NCBI GenBank assembly: GCA_044448905.1
Contig: JBIOHJ010000012.1
Location: 1 to 38,933, forward strand
Source of the DNA: JBIOHJ01 sp044448905
GTDB lineage: Bacteria > Bacteroidota > Bacteroidia > AKYH767-A > OLB10
DNA: 38,933 nt
Reading direction: 5' to 3'
Numbering within the stretch: position 1 is the first letter of the stretch; each line of letters begins with the position of its first letter. Made by a program: the position numbers and the translations under genes. This document shows, piece by piece, positions 7,541-16,965 of this stretch. The notes under the pieces are model-generated. The model worked only from the letters and a program-made list of their open reading frames with translations, did not search any database and was not told the DNA's origin.

Positions 7541-8677
7541 ATGACTATTTTCAAAAAAATATTTAAGTGGCTTTTTATTCTCCTGCTGATTCTTAATGCG
7601 GCATTACTCCTTTCCGGAAAGTTTTATTATTGGAAAGCGCTTATTTATAATTATGTCAACATTGATGACCTCGATTTGTTCCCGGTACGAACCGTGAAAG
7701 CTGATGCACCTGAAGAGTGGACTTTTGCTTCTGATTATAATAAAAAGGATATTTCACAAAAACTTCTTAAAGAACTTGAAGATTTTGAAACGGTTGCTTT
7801 CTTAATTGTGAAAAATGATTCGATTTCGTATGAAAGATATTGGGATGGGTACAGCGATTCTTCACTTTCCAATTCTTTTTCTGTGGCAAAAAGTGTCATC
7901 GGAATTTTGATTGGGATTGCCATTGATGAAGGAAAAATAAAAAGTATTGATGAGCCGGTTGGAAATTATATTTCGGCTTTCAGCAAAGGAGAAAACTCAA
8001 AGCTCACCATTCGTCATTTATTAATGATGAGTTCAGGGCTGGATTGGGATGAAAGTTATTCGAGCCTCACTTCACAAACTACCGAAGCCTATTATGGAAT
8101 AAAATTGTACAAGCAAATGTCGCGATTAAAAGTAGTGAATCCACCCGGGAAAAATTTCGATTACATGAGCTGCAATACACAGTTGCTTGGTTTTATCATT
8201 AAAAAAGCTACCGGTAAAAACATTTCCGATTATGCATCCGAAAAATTATGGATCCCGTTAAATGTAATGCACAGTGCGCAATGGAGCTTAGCGCGTAAGG
8301 ATGGAAGCGAAAAAGCATATTGCTGCATTTACAGTAATGCACGCGACTTTGCACGTATTGGCAAATTATACCTCGACAGCGGACAATGGAATGGTAAGCA
8401 AATAGTACCAGAAGAATACGTGCTCGCTTCTATTTCTCCCGCTCCTATTCTCGACAATGGGCAGCCAAATAAAGTTTACGGCTATCAATGGTGGTTAGAT
8501 GAAAAAGAAAATCATAAAATATTTTATGCCCGCGGAATTCTCGGTCAATACATTATTGTAATTCCTGATAAAAAAATAATAATTGTCCGGCTTGGGAAAC
8601 AAAGGGATAAAACACCCGATGGTGTATTGAGGGATTTTCCAATCTATATTGAAGAAGTGTTGAAGATGTATAATTGA
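7541..8677 (+). CDS. Membrane-anchored serine hydrolase, beta-lactamase class C family
   Basis: The start is taken at the ATG at 7541 (MTIFKKIFKWLF, 378 aa); in-frame TTG and CTG codons just upstream are less likely. An N-terminal hydrophobic helix (about residues 10-26) suggests a membrane anchor with a periplasmic catalytic domain. The class C serine hydrolase motifs are present: SVAK (residues 114-117) with the nucleophilic Ser and Lys, and Y-M-S-C-N (208-212) with the catalytic Tyr and Asn. The C-terminal GILGQ segment stands where the third motif of these enzymes lies. The family includes esterases and peptidases acting on cell-wall or small substrates, and resistance cannot be inferred. 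It lies 36 bp after lipB. Confidence 0.85.
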   Translation: MTIFKKIFKWLFILLLILNAALLLSGKFYYWKALIYNYVNIDDLDLFPVRTVKADAPEEWTFASDYNKKDISQKLLKELEDFETVAFLIVKNDSISYERYWDGYSDSSLSNSFSVAKSVIGILIGIAIDEGKIKSIDEPVGNYISAFSKGENSKLTIRHLLMMSSGLDWDESYSSLTSQTTEAYYGIKLYKQMSRLKVVNPPGKNFDYMSCNTQLLGFIIKKATGKNISDYASEKLWIPLNVMHSAQWSLARKDGSEKAYCCIYSNARDFARIGKLYLDSGQWNGKQIVPEEYVLASISPAPILDNGQPNKVYGYQWWLDEKENHKIFYARGILGQYIIVIPDKKIIIVRLGKQRDKTPDGVLRDFPIYIEEVLKMYN

Positions 8678-8695
8678 AGTCACAGGTATTTGTAG

Positions 8696-9100
8696 ATGTT
8701 AAAAGACCTTCCCGAAAATAAAGTTGAAAATATTGCAATGGCAATAGTGCCTGAGTTTTCTCCTGAAGGCGATAAAGTATGGAATGTGTACTTGCTTAAC
8801 ATGAAAGAAGAAACTATCGAAGGTGTATTGGTCACTTCAAAAGGATATGGTTTTAAGGATGGCGAAAAGGTTAAGACTTCAACGCTCCGTCATTTTCTCG
8901 ATACCGTTCCTCCTCATGGATGTGCCAAAGTAGAACCCATCATCGAAAAAGTTTTTGGTTTGAATAACGAATACTGGGTTAGCTTTTATATGAATAAGAT
9001 TATGTATGATAAAAAATATCTTTTTTTACCAGAAACCATCCGCGAAGAATTTTTTACCCGAATACCCGTGATTGATAAAATGGGAGTAATGATAAAATAA
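8696..9100 (+). CDS. Small conserved Bacteroidota protein, unknown function
   Basis: This 134-aa soluble protein has no signal peptide or membrane segment. The sequence (MLKDLPENKVENIAMAIVPE, VWNVYLLNMK, EYWVSFYMNKIMYDKKYLF, FLPETIREE) resembles a widespread Bacteroidota family that is sometimes mis-named a phenylalanyl-tRNA synthetase subunit. It carries no synthetase motif. It follows the serine hydrolase by 18 bp on the same strand and may be co-transcribed with it. The role is unknown. Confidence 0.75.
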   Translation: MLKDLPENKVENIAMAIVPEFSPEGDKVWNVYLLNMKEETIEGVLVTSKGYGFKDGEKVKTSTLRHFLDTVPPHGCAKVEPIIEKVFGLNNEYWVSFYMNKIMYDKKYLFLPETIREEFFTRIPVIDKMGVMIK

Positions 9101-9103
9101 GAT

Positions 9104-9195
9104 GCAAGAGTCACGACATAAGAAGCAAGACAAAAAAAACAAATACTCTGGTTTTGCCTTACCTGATACTTGATATTTACTCTTGATACTTAGTA
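9104..9195. repeat. Low-complexity repeat words between two genes
   Basis: The gap before the exonuclease gene is made of related short words: AAGAGTCACGACATAAGAAG and GCAAGAC, then CTGATACTTGATATTTACTC and TTGATACTTAG. The CTTGATACTT word recurs inside the signal-peptide region of the gene at 24256. Confidence 0.5.
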
Positions 9196-9196
9196 T

Positions 9197-9916
9197 ATGC
9201 TAGATAACATTTCTCTCGAAAATATTTTATTTCTTGATATAGAAACAGCTCCTCAATATCCTTCATTTGATGAAGTACCCGATAATGAGAGAGAACATTG
9301 GGTTCGTAAATCGGATTTTTTAAAGAAAAGCGAAACAGATACTGCTGCAACAACCTATCCGCGGGCAGGAATTTATGCAGAGTTTGGAAAAATCATCTGT
9401 ATCTCTACCGGCTATTTTACCAAAGCGAATGGGGCAAGGCAATTCAGGATAAAATCTTTTTACGGTGATGACGAGAAAATTTTACTTCAGGATTTTGCAA
9501 CCTTGCTTCAACAACATTTTAACAAGATCGATCAACTATTGTGCGCACATAACGGAAAAGAATTTGATTTTCCATTCATGGCAAGGCGAATGTTGATTAA
9601 GGGAATAAAAATCCCGAAGCCGCTCGATATTGCCGGTAAAAAACCCTGGGAAGTACAACATCTCGATACACTGGAGCTTTGGAAATTTGGCGACTATAAA
9701 AACTACACTCCCTTAAACCTGCTTGCCCATGTATTTGGAATAACAAACCCCAAAGATGATATTGATGGCAGCATGGTTTGGTTTGTTTACTGGAGAGAAA
9801 AAAATTTTGAACGCATTGTTACTTATTGCCAAAAGGATGTGGTTACGGTTGCGCAGATTATTTTGCGAATGAAAGGGGAACAGCTTATTTTGCCTGAACA
9901 AATAAAAATCGTTTAA
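9197..9916 (+). CDS. PolB-like 3'-5' exonuclease (DnaQ fold)
   Basis: This 239-aa protein has the acidic motifs of a DEDD exonuclease. Exo I is FLDIETA (Asp14, Glu16), Exo II is AHNGKEFDFPF, and Exo III is YCQKDVVTV near residue 215 (Tyr-x3-Asp). This pattern fits the predicted 3'-5' exonuclease family related to the exonuclease domain of family B polymerases. No polymerase domain is attached. It would remove nucleotides from DNA 3' ends using two metal ions; the cellular pathway is unknown. A strong terminator follows and separates it from the convergent DUF5916 gene. Confidence 0.85.
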   Translation: MLDNISLENILFLDIETAPQYPSFDEVPDNEREHWVRKSDFLKKSETDTAATTYPRAGIYAEFGKIICISTGYFTKANGARQFRIKSFYGDDEKILLQDFATLLQQHFNKIDQLLCAHNGKEFDFPFMARRMLIKGIKIPKPLDIAGKKPWEVQHLDTLELWKFGDYKNYTPLNLLAHVFGITNPKDDIDGSMVWFVYWREKNFERIVTYCQKDVVTVAQIILRMKGEQLILPEQIKIV

Positions 9917-9952
9917 TATTAAAATTAAATTGTTGAAATTGAAATAAAAAAA

Positions 9953-9977
9953 GGGGATGAAAATAATTTTCATCCCC
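9953..9977. terminator. Bidirectional terminator between convergent genes
   Basis: A long perfect hairpin, GGGGATGAAAA / TTTTCATCCCC with loop TAA, is flanked by A and T runs. It can end transcription of both the exonuclease gene (+) and the DUF5916 gene (-). Confidence 0.85.
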
Positions 9978-9994
9978 TTTTAACTAAAACCAAA

Positions 9995-12478
9995 TCACTG
10001 TCTTTTCTTCAGGTATAAATAATCCAGGTAGTACAGCAGCTTAATCGAAAAGCTGTTCGTTTGCGGCAAATTCCACGTTTCTTTCATGTTTTTCGAATAA
10101 TCCTGCGTTATAAACGGCCCGTCATATTCAATAGCGTTTTTATACACCACTGATAAATTGCTTCCCGGTGAAAAACGCCACGAGAAAACAATATCAATAT
10201 TTACGGCATTGTAGCTGAAATCATTATAGCCCCCGTAACCGGGATAATCTGCAACGTCACCGTTATCAAGCAAAATAAAATACTTCCGGTAGCGTCCTGT
10301 AAACCAGTAATGCCTTGCCGATATATTAAGCGACATATCGTTTTTGAAAATATACCGGGTCGCAATTCTGTTTACCGTGGTGTATGTTTTTCTTCCGCCA
10401 TAAATATTATTATCCCCTTCATAGTTTGCAAATCCAAAATTGAACGGGTCGTAATAAAAGCCCAGTGAATAATTCAGTGTCAGCTTATCATTCACGCGGA
10501 AGCGTAAGGCAAGATCGGTATTAAATCCTTCGCTTTTAAAGCTGTCAATAAAATTGCTCATGTTTTGTGTGAAATCAACTGCAAAGCGTTTGCGGTAATC
10601 CGAACTAACCCCAGCGTATACATACCAGTAACGTACCGTATTCACGTATTTACCATTAAGCCTCGGATCATAATCGTGCGAGGAAACGGGGGTGAAGCCC
10701 CCACCGCCAAAAAGCGCATTGTAGCTTAAAAGATTCGCCCAGCTGTTAGCATTGATTTCAAAAAACGTGCGGTCAGGATTGTCATAGGTTGTATGATAAT
10801 TGGCATTCAGGCTAATGTTTCCTTCGCGAAACGTTTTGGTGGGCTGAAACTGGTAAAACTCTGCATAAATTCTGTTTTGCACACGGTTATTGGTAATGTA
10901 GTATCCCAAATCAAGCGGGTCGTAGGTTGGACTGATACCGCTCCTGCTGATGCCTGCCTGGAAACGCCCGCTTATTTTTCTTACTCCTGCAAAATATTTA
11001 TATCCCAGCTGGTCGCTGTAGGTTTGCTCTCCTGCATTTTCAATTTTCGAAAACTGCTGGCTTAGTGCAACGCTGCCATCTGTGGCATACGAATTCTTTT
11101 TGTTAGCAAATGTGTACCCTGCACCGCTCACATTGGCATCATCATACCCTTTTGAACGGAGCACATTGGTATTGATAAAATAAACCCTCGAAGTGGATTT
11201 AATCTGCTGGTCAAGAACAAGCACATTATAATTGGTAAGAGGTTCGGTAAGAATTTCACGGGTATTACCCGCAGCATCTTCAATAACTGCATAAGTATTA
11301 TCGGTTATTGAATTAAAATATCCCAGGCCCATTCCTCCATCCGTTCTGCCCGATATCTTTGTTGCGTTTATCAACTTAGCCTGTGAAGGGTTTTCTTTTA
11401 TTATTTCTCCATCGTTCAGCTGCCCTTCCACATCATAGAAGCCCTTGGGGGTTTCCCCGATTCTCCGTGAATAAAACAAACCGTCTTTACTGAACAGTTC
11501 CGTTGCCTCTTTAAAGAACGGGCGGTTTTCATCGTAGGTTATTTCTTCATAGCCCAGTGTTTTTATTTTATTGTCCGATTGTACCTGCCCGAAGTCAGGA
11601 AGCAAAGTCATATCCAGCGTAAACCTTTCATCAATTCCGTATTTAACATCCGCTCCAACGTTGTAAGAAAATCCGTTGCTGTATGAATAATTATCATCGC
11701 TGTCAAAAACCGGTGTTCGTTCAACATAGGTTGAAACATAAGGCGTAAAAGATAAACGCAACGGGGGTTTTACTTTTTCAATTCCGTGCATTGTTCCCCA
11801 ATACAATTGAGCATTATATGCCCCCGAAGGAACAAGGCACCATTGGTCGAATTCGCGGTTGCGTCTTATGTAACGGGTAATCTGCAGTCCCCATGCTTGG
11901 ATATCCTTCTTTGGAAAACGGATTGCCGAATAGGGAATTTTCATTTCCACCACCCAGCCCTTATCATTTATTTTAGCGGCACTTTCCCAAACGGCATCAA
12001 AGGTAAAGTCGCTGAATTTCGAATCGAGCTGCACACCCGATGCGTGCACTCCAAAGTCGTAAGCATCCTGTCGTGAATTATAAGGATCGATTACAAAACG
12101 GAATAAATCAGCATTGATATCGGTATATCCACTGTTAGAGTTAGGATCAACACCATCGCGTAAGCCGAGCTCGTGTAAAATACTGTCGGGCGAAGTGTCA
12201 TACATCATTGCTCCCACATAAACTGCTGTATTATCATATACAATTCTGAATTCTGTTTTCTGTGTGGGCTCCGAATTTTCAATGGGGCGGGACATGACAA
12301 AATTGGAAGCCGGTAAAACATTTTTCCAAGTTTCGTCATCCAGCACCCCATCAATCTCGGGAGCCTGGCTTGTACGGACTGCAGAATATTTTTTAGTGGT
12401 ATCAGGTGCGGGAAGCTGTTGGGCGTTAGCAAACGTTAAGGAAATGAAAAACAAAAGCGGTACTATTTTCTTGGTCAT
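9995..12478 (-). CDS. DUF5916 outer-membrane protein with CBM9-like N-terminus
   Basis: The start is taken at MTKKIVPLL (ATG complementary to 12476-12478), which gives an 827-aa product with a proper signal peptide ending at FANAQ; a longer reading would add 31 residues before it. Residues about 30-200 look like a carbohydrate-binding family 9 fold (EIDGVLDDETWKNVLP, VYVGAMMYDTSPD, WVVEMKIPYSAIRFPK). The rest is DUF5916-like: many alternating beta strands, aromatic residues and a C-terminal strand region consistent with an outer-membrane barrel (YLDYLYLKKRQ end). Family members are common in Bacteroidota with no defined function. Polysaccharide or substrate binding is a family-level inference. 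Confidence 0.85.
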   Translation of the reverse strand: MTKKIVPLLFFISLTFANAQQLPAPDTTKKYSAVRTSQAPEIDGVLDDETWKNVLPASNFVMSRPIENSEPTQKTEFRIVYDNTAVYVGAMMYDTSPDSILHELGLRDGVDPNSNSGYTDINADLFRFVIDPYNSRQDAYDFGVHASGVQLDSKFSDFTFDAVWESAAKINDKGWVVEMKIPYSAIRFPKKDIQAWGLQITRYIRRNREFDQWCLVPSGAYNAQLYWGTMHGIEKVKPPLRLSFTPYVSTYVERTPVFDSDDNYSYSNGFSYNVGADVKYGIDERFTLDMTLLPDFGQVQSDNKIKTLGYEEITYDENRPFFKEATELFSKDGLFYSRRIGETPKGFYDVEGQLNDGEIIKENPSQAKLINATKISGRTDGGMGLGYFNSITDNTYAVIEDAAGNTREILTEPLTNYNVLVLDQQIKSTSRVYFINTNVLRSKGYDDANVSGAGYTFANKKNSYATDGSVALSQQFSKIENAGEQTYSDQLGYKYFAGVRKISGRFQAGISRSGISPTYDPLDLGYYITNNRVQNRIYAEFYQFQPTKTFREGNISLNANYHTTYDNPDRTFFEINANSWANLLSYNALFGGGGFTPVSSHDYDPRLNGKYVNTVRYWYVYAGVSSDYRKRFAVDFTQNMSNFIDSFKSEGFNTDLALRFRVNDKLTLNYSLGFYYDPFNFGFANYEGDNNIYGGRKTYTTVNRIATRYIFKNDMSLNISARHYWFTGRYRKYFILLDNGDVADYPGYGGYNDFSYNAVNIDIVFSWRFSPGSNLSVVYKNAIEYDGPFITQDYSKNMKETWNLPQTNSFSIKLLYYLDYLYLKKRQ

Positions 12479-12606
12479 ACATTCAGGTTTGTCAGAGGTA
12501 AAATTAGCAAGCGGGAATTCTGTAAATACTAACGATTGGTTAATTACATCATTATGTGGCAAAGAAATCACATTAACAGGTGACTAAAAAAGCAACAATA
12601 AATCCG

Positions 12607-14019
12607 TTACCTGAAAACCAGTTTCTGATTGTAATTAATTTTTTCGGTATTAATTTTCAGCAGGTACATCCCGGGAGAAAAACGTTTCTTAATCTGATAT
12701 TTTTTTATCTGTGAATTTATACGGTCATAAAAAATCATTGCGCCTGATAAATCAAAAATCGAAACGAAGAAATTGCCTATTTCCCTGTTGAAATAAATTA
12801 TTCCGCTTTCATCAACCGGATTTGAATAAATATAAAAATCATTTTCAGGGAAAAGTTCTCCTGCTGATGTGACCAGCGAAATGGTGTCATAAATTAAATA
12901 ATACTGGTTGTCGGAATCATAATTAGTTCCCGATATCAAGTACCCGCCAAACACCGATGGGTTAATTTCGTATCCGAAATCAATCTGTGAATGATCATAA
13001 TATCTTTTTGAAACCTGGTTACCTCCTGAATCGGCATGAATCAAAATCACATCCGAGCTTGAATCAGCAACATTAAATCCGTACCCTGTTATTAAATAAT
13101 GATCGGGAGCGGGTTCGATGATTGAAAATCCTGCATCGCCTTTATCACTTGCCGGAATTGTCTTCGACCATTCGAGCGAACCTCCCTGTGTTATTTTGCA
13201 CAACAGCACATCAAAATAACTGCTGGTAGGAGTAGCTGACTCCCCCACCACTATATAATCACCATTGTGATTTACCATAATGCTGCGACATCCGCTGTTA
13301 TACAAGCTCACTACATCCACATCCCAAAGCGGATTTCCGGAAGTATCAATTTTTAAAACATACGCGTTGTAATTGGGAGCCGGAAAGATGAGCTTATCGC
13401 CAGATAAAACAAAATCACCGCTGCCTGTTCTGCGTATTGCCATCGAAACATCATTGTAAACCGAACCGTAATTATTTTCCCATATCACATCACAGTTCAA
13501 ATCAAGGCGGGCAACGTAAATGTCATTCCCTGTTCCTGTACTTGCTGTGGCATAGCCGTTACACATGAATCCGTAATTCAAATCGGGTTCAATCCAGTTG
13601 AAAGATTCGCTGGTTGTGTTACCACCGTAATTTTTCTGAAACAAAAGATTTCCCAGTGTATCAATATGCAGGATCAGCGCATCAGTATTCGAATTCTGAT
13701 CAGTGCACTGACCGGCAATATAAAATGTATTGTTATAAAAGATCATTTTGTTGCTGAACAAGCCTCTGAGAGAATCGTGATAGGCTTGCTGCCAGGTGAT
13801 ATTTCCGTTCATGTCAAGCTTTGTAAGCGTAACATCAGTTGTGCCGATTGAATTATAATTATACCCGGCAAAAAAAATCGAACCACTACTTAACTGAATT
13901 ACCGAAATCCCATATTCGGATTTTAATGAATCGCCAAAAGATTTCTGGAAAGGTACAGGCTGGGCGGTATGCTGTAAAACATTAAAAAAAAACAATAATA
14001 AAATAATCCATTTATTCAT
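12607..14019 (-). CDS. Secreted T9SS protein with propeller-like repeats
   Basis: The start at the ATG complementary to 14017-14019 (MNKWIILLLFFFN) gives 470 aa with a signal peptide ending near HTAQ. Repeated blades contain motifs such as LDMNGNITWQQAYHDS, IDTLGNLLFQKNYGG and IDTSGNPLWDVDVVS. The same D-x-x-G-N-(I/L/P)-x-W theme appears in the 24256 gene. The C-terminal 80 residues form a type A T9SS sorting domain (IYSNPVDESGIIYF ... GMYLLKINTEK). Its ATG overlaps the stop of the upstream membrane-protein gene by 4 bp (ATGA), so translation is probably coupled. The ligand or substrate is unknown. Confidence 0.85.
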   Translation of the reverse strand: MNKWIILLLFFFNVLQHTAQPVPFQKSFGDSLKSEYGISVIQLSSGSIFFAGYNYNSIGTTDVTLTKLDMNGNITWQQAYHDSLRGLFSNKMIFYNNTFYIAGQCTDQNSNTDALILHIDTLGNLLFQKNYGGNTTSESFNWIEPDLNYGFMCNGYATASTGTGNDIYVARLDLNCDVIWENNYGSVYNDVSMAIRRTGSGDFVLSGDKLIFPAPNYNAYVLKIDTSGNPLWDVDVVSLYNSGCRSIMVNHNGDYIVVGESATPTSSYFDVLLCKITQGGSLEWSKTIPASDKGDAGFSIIEPAPDHYLITGYGFNVADSSSDVILIHADSGGNQVSKRYYDHSQIDFGYEINPSVFGGYLISGTNYDSDNQYYLIYDTISLVTSAGELFPENDFYIYSNPVDESGIIYFNREIGNFFVSIFDLSGAMIFYDRINSQIKKYQIKKRFSPGMYLLKINTEKINYNQKLVFR

Positions 14020-14723
14020 GAATTGTTTTTTATTTTTTTTATCAGCTGCAAAATACAAACAAGGTGGCTGAACAAAACCAAAGGTACCACAAAGCAAGGC
14101 AGCCAGATAAAAGGAAAATAAGCAATGGCTACATTGGGTTGGTCAAATGCGAATTGTTGAAAAGCAAAAGGTGCTGACAACACAGCGTTAATTACAATAT
14201 TCAAAAGTAGCGCAAGACAAACAAAATTCCAGATGAGAATTATTTTTGACTTCAGAAAATTTTTGTAATACCCGAACCAGGCAATAAACGGAGCTGATAA
14301 GCCCGCTAAAATATCAAAATTTCTTCCTTCAAATGTCATCAACTGCGGTATTTGCTTGTCAAGAAATAATCCAAACAAAATAATCTCAACCGGAATTCGC
14401 ACCACGTGCAGCCACGTTAACATTTTCATTGATAAATTCTCAAAAGCTTTTTTTCTGAAGATTAATAACAGAATAATTAAAAATAAAGGGAGCAAAACGG
14501 CAAATGAAAGCCGTGGAGGAATGCCTGTAAAATTGAGGTAGTATCCTTTCCATGAAATAATACCCTGCAACGCGAGCCATGCAAGAACCACTGTTAAAAC
14601 TACCAGCTTAAAACGAAATGAAAACTGCGTTTGTGAAAATGACTTTATTAAAAAGAAAAGTGCCAGCGCTACCACCCAGATAAATCCAATGGCGAGATCA
14701 GGTTCATAAAGGTCACTGAACAT
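14016..14723 (-). CDS. Polytopic membrane protein, unknown
   Basis: This 235-aa protein has about seven hydrophobic segments (for example IGFIWVVALALFFLI, LVVLTVVLAWLALQ, LSFAVLLPLFLIILLLIF, CFVVPLVLFSHLVC), so it sits in the inner membrane. I recognise no transporter or enzyme signature. Its stop codon overlaps the start of the T9SS protein gene by 4 bp, so the two genes form a tight two-gene unit. Whether it helps export or anchor its partner is unknown. Confidence 0.75.
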   Translation of the reverse strand: MFSDLYEPDLAIGFIWVVALALFFLIKSFSQTQFSFRFKLVVLTVVLAWLALQGIISWKGYYLNFTGIPPRLSFAVLLPLFLIILLLIFRKKAFENLSMKMLTWLHVVRIPVEIILFGLFLDKQIPQLMTFEGRNFDILAGLSAPFIAWFGYYKNFLKSKIILIWNFVCLALLLNIVINAVLSAPFAFQQFAFDQPNVAIAYFPFIWLPCFVVPLVLFSHLVCILQLIKKIKNNS

Positions 14724-14822
14724 TTAATAAACAGTTTGCGATTTAAGCCGAAGATATTTCCCCGGGAAAGTTAAAAATACAACAAACTAACTTTGAAATC
14801 TGAATCTTTAATACCAATTATT

Positions 14823-16925
14823 TTATTCGCTGAAAACAATTTTTCGGGTTATAACCGAAGAGTCGCTTTGAACTTTAAGGAAAAATAAACCGCTTGATGG
14901 AGGAGTGTTTACAATAAAACTATATTTCCCGGAATTGAATTTTTGGTCTGCTATTGTTTGCAATTCTTTGCCCAGCATATCATATAATTTAATGTTTAGC
15001 CATTTAGGGTTGTCAATTGTGAACGACACCATTGTATTGCTAACAGCAGGGTTAGGAGTTACTTCAAGACTTATGCCATCCATATCATTTTCATTAATTC
15101 CCACAATGCCATTCAAAAACAAATCATCAACGTAAATATTGTTACCGGTATTTTGAGTATATTCAAACTTAAACCGAACATTGGGCTGGTTATTATAGGT
15201 TGCCGAAGCCATCGAAACGGTTTCAAGTCTCCATTGAGACGAAGATGATGGAATAAAATTAGTGCTGATTAAACCGGCTGTTGACAATGCAGTGCCTGTT
15301 TTTACATATCTTAAGGCCCAGGTATTGCCACAATCTTTTGATGCAAATACTCTTAATTTATCGGTAGTGGAAGTGCTGCGGTGAGCAAATGCAAGTCGGA
15401 ATGTCAAACTTCCATTAGTAATGTTTGAAAAATCATAGCTTGGCGTTATAAATTCATCCACATTTCCATTGCCATTACCCGCATAATTATATAAACGCAC
15501 AGATTGTGTTCCGGTATAAGCTGCAGTTGATGTCAAATCCCATGCATTAGTACCTGTTGTATTAGTAATGAACCATTCATTATTTGAAGGCGGAAACGAA
15601 GTAAATGATTCAAAACTTTCGGAATAAGGTATTGCATAGTTTGCTGCAGCAGGAGATACAATAACGATGCCTGTGCGAGTAAGTGTATTACTTCCGGCAG
15701 CATTCGAAACAGTTAATGTTACATCATATACTCCCGGATTGTTGTAGGTTATTACCGGGTTTTGAGCAGATGAAGAGAATGGTGTTCCTCCTGTAAAAGT
15801 CCAATTCCATCCAGTGGGATCATTATTCCATGAAGCATCAATAAATGAAATGGCATCTCCCGTACAGATCATATATGTTTTGTTTGAAAAGTCGGCAATC
15901 GGTGTGCAGGGTGGCGGAACAAAACCATTATTGGTTCCTGTAGCCACCAGGTTAGGTATCTGCCATAAATTATTCCGGTTGCCTGTCGGAGAATTCAAGG
16001 CAGCATGCATCCGTGACTTTTGTCCATTAGTGAACATCTTATGGCAGCCTGCATAGTCCATGTAGTTTTGAACATTATCAAGAAAGCTGCAGGTTGATTG
16101 GGAAGTATTGCAACTGAAATTTGCAACTCCAACAGTAGTTGGAGTATCATTAACCTGGTCACTAAGATTACAGTTTGAAGGAAGACCTGGAGTGTTTGAG
16201 TTTCCCCAGGTGTGCATCAGGTTTAAGTAATGACCTACTTCATGTGTCAATGAACGTGAACTGTAATTGGAACCGTTTGCAGTACCTATTCCTCCAACAT
16301 AGTCGTGCAGAATTTCAACACCATCATTACCGGCTGTAACACCCGGGTAATAAGCATAACCTGCTGCACCGCTGGCTATGGAACCCACTACATAAATATT
16401 GAAATACTTGTTGGCGGGCCAGTACCCAAGAGGTTTCACATTATCACCTGCTGAATAAGTTAACTCGGTATAATGACGGGTAATACCATCGGTACAGTTT
16501 CCTGAAGGGTCAATCTGGGCGAGCCTGAACTCAACCTGGCAATCAGCAAATATTGATTGAAAAGCAGGGATCACATCACCGGTGTCATCATTAAGTTTTT
16601 GAAAGCTCATATTAAGAATATTCACTGCGTCCAGAATTTGTGCTTTCGAAATATTCTCAGCTCCATAAATGTGCATCACATGAAACACGAGTGGAACTGT
16701 ATAAATCGGAAGTCCCGATTCGGTTTCAGGTATTACTGAAGATTGTGAGTAAGAGCGTGTAAACTCTTCGAGTTGATTCCGTAATGCCTGGTAAGATGGA
16801 TCCCTCAGCATTTCTTTTTCAACCATTTCGGTTGTTCCGCACACTTTAGGAAGGTTATCCTGAGCTATTGCATAACTCCAAAAACCATTAAGTAAAATAA
16901 AAGACCACAATAATTTTTTTTTCAT
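14823..16925 (-). CDS. Secreted M43-family metalloprotease with PKD and T9SS domains
   Basis: This 700-aa protein begins with a signal peptide ending at AIAQ. The zinc site HEVGHYLNLMH is at residues 228-238 and the Met-turn NYMDY at about 287-291, as in pappalysin-like (M43) metzincins. A PKD domain follows (about 343-425; PIADFSNKTYMI ... YDVTLTVSNAAG), then a MAM/choice-of-anchor J-like beta domain (about 432-608). The end is a type A T9SS sorting domain (VTPNPAVSNTMVSF ... GLFFLKVQSD). The enzyme should be exported to the cell surface or medium and cleave proteins there. It lies 40 bp downstream of a paralogue of the same layout, and the two are probably co-transcribed. Confidence 0.9.
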   Translation of the reverse strand: MKKKLLWSFILLNGFWSYAIAQDNLPKVCGTTEMVEKEMLRDPSYQALRNQLEEFTRSYSQSSVIPETESGLPIYTVPLVFHVMHIYGAENISKAQILDAVNILNMSFQKLNDDTGDVIPAFQSIFADCQVEFRLAQIDPSGNCTDGITRHYTELTYSAGDNVKPLGYWPANKYFNIYVVGSIASGAAGYAYYPGVTAGNDGVEILHDYVGGIGTANGSNYSSRSLTHEVGHYLNLMHTWGNSNTPGLPSNCNLSDQVNDTPTTVGVANFSCNTSQSTCSFLDNVQNYMDYAGCHKMFTNGQKSRMHAALNSPTGNRNNLWQIPNLVATGTNNGFVPPPCTPIADFSNKTYMICTGDAISFIDASWNNDPTGWNWTFTGGTPFSSSAQNPVITYNNPGVYDVTLTVSNAAGSNTLTRTGIVIVSPAAANYAIPYSESFESFTSFPPSNNEWFITNTTGTNAWDLTSTAAYTGTQSVRLYNYAGNGNGNVDEFITPSYDFSNITNGSLTFRLAFAHRSTSTTDKLRVFASKDCGNTWALRYVKTGTALSTAGLISTNFIPSSSSQWRLETVSMASATYNNQPNVRFKFEYTQNTGNNIYVDDLFLNGIVGINENDMDGISLEVTPNPAVSNTMVSFTIDNPKWLNIKLYDMLGKELQTIADQKFNSGKYSFIVNTPPSSGLFFLKVQSDSSVITRKIVFSE

Positions 16926-16965
16926 TCCCTATTTATGTTTATTTAATAAATGTAACCCTGATTAT

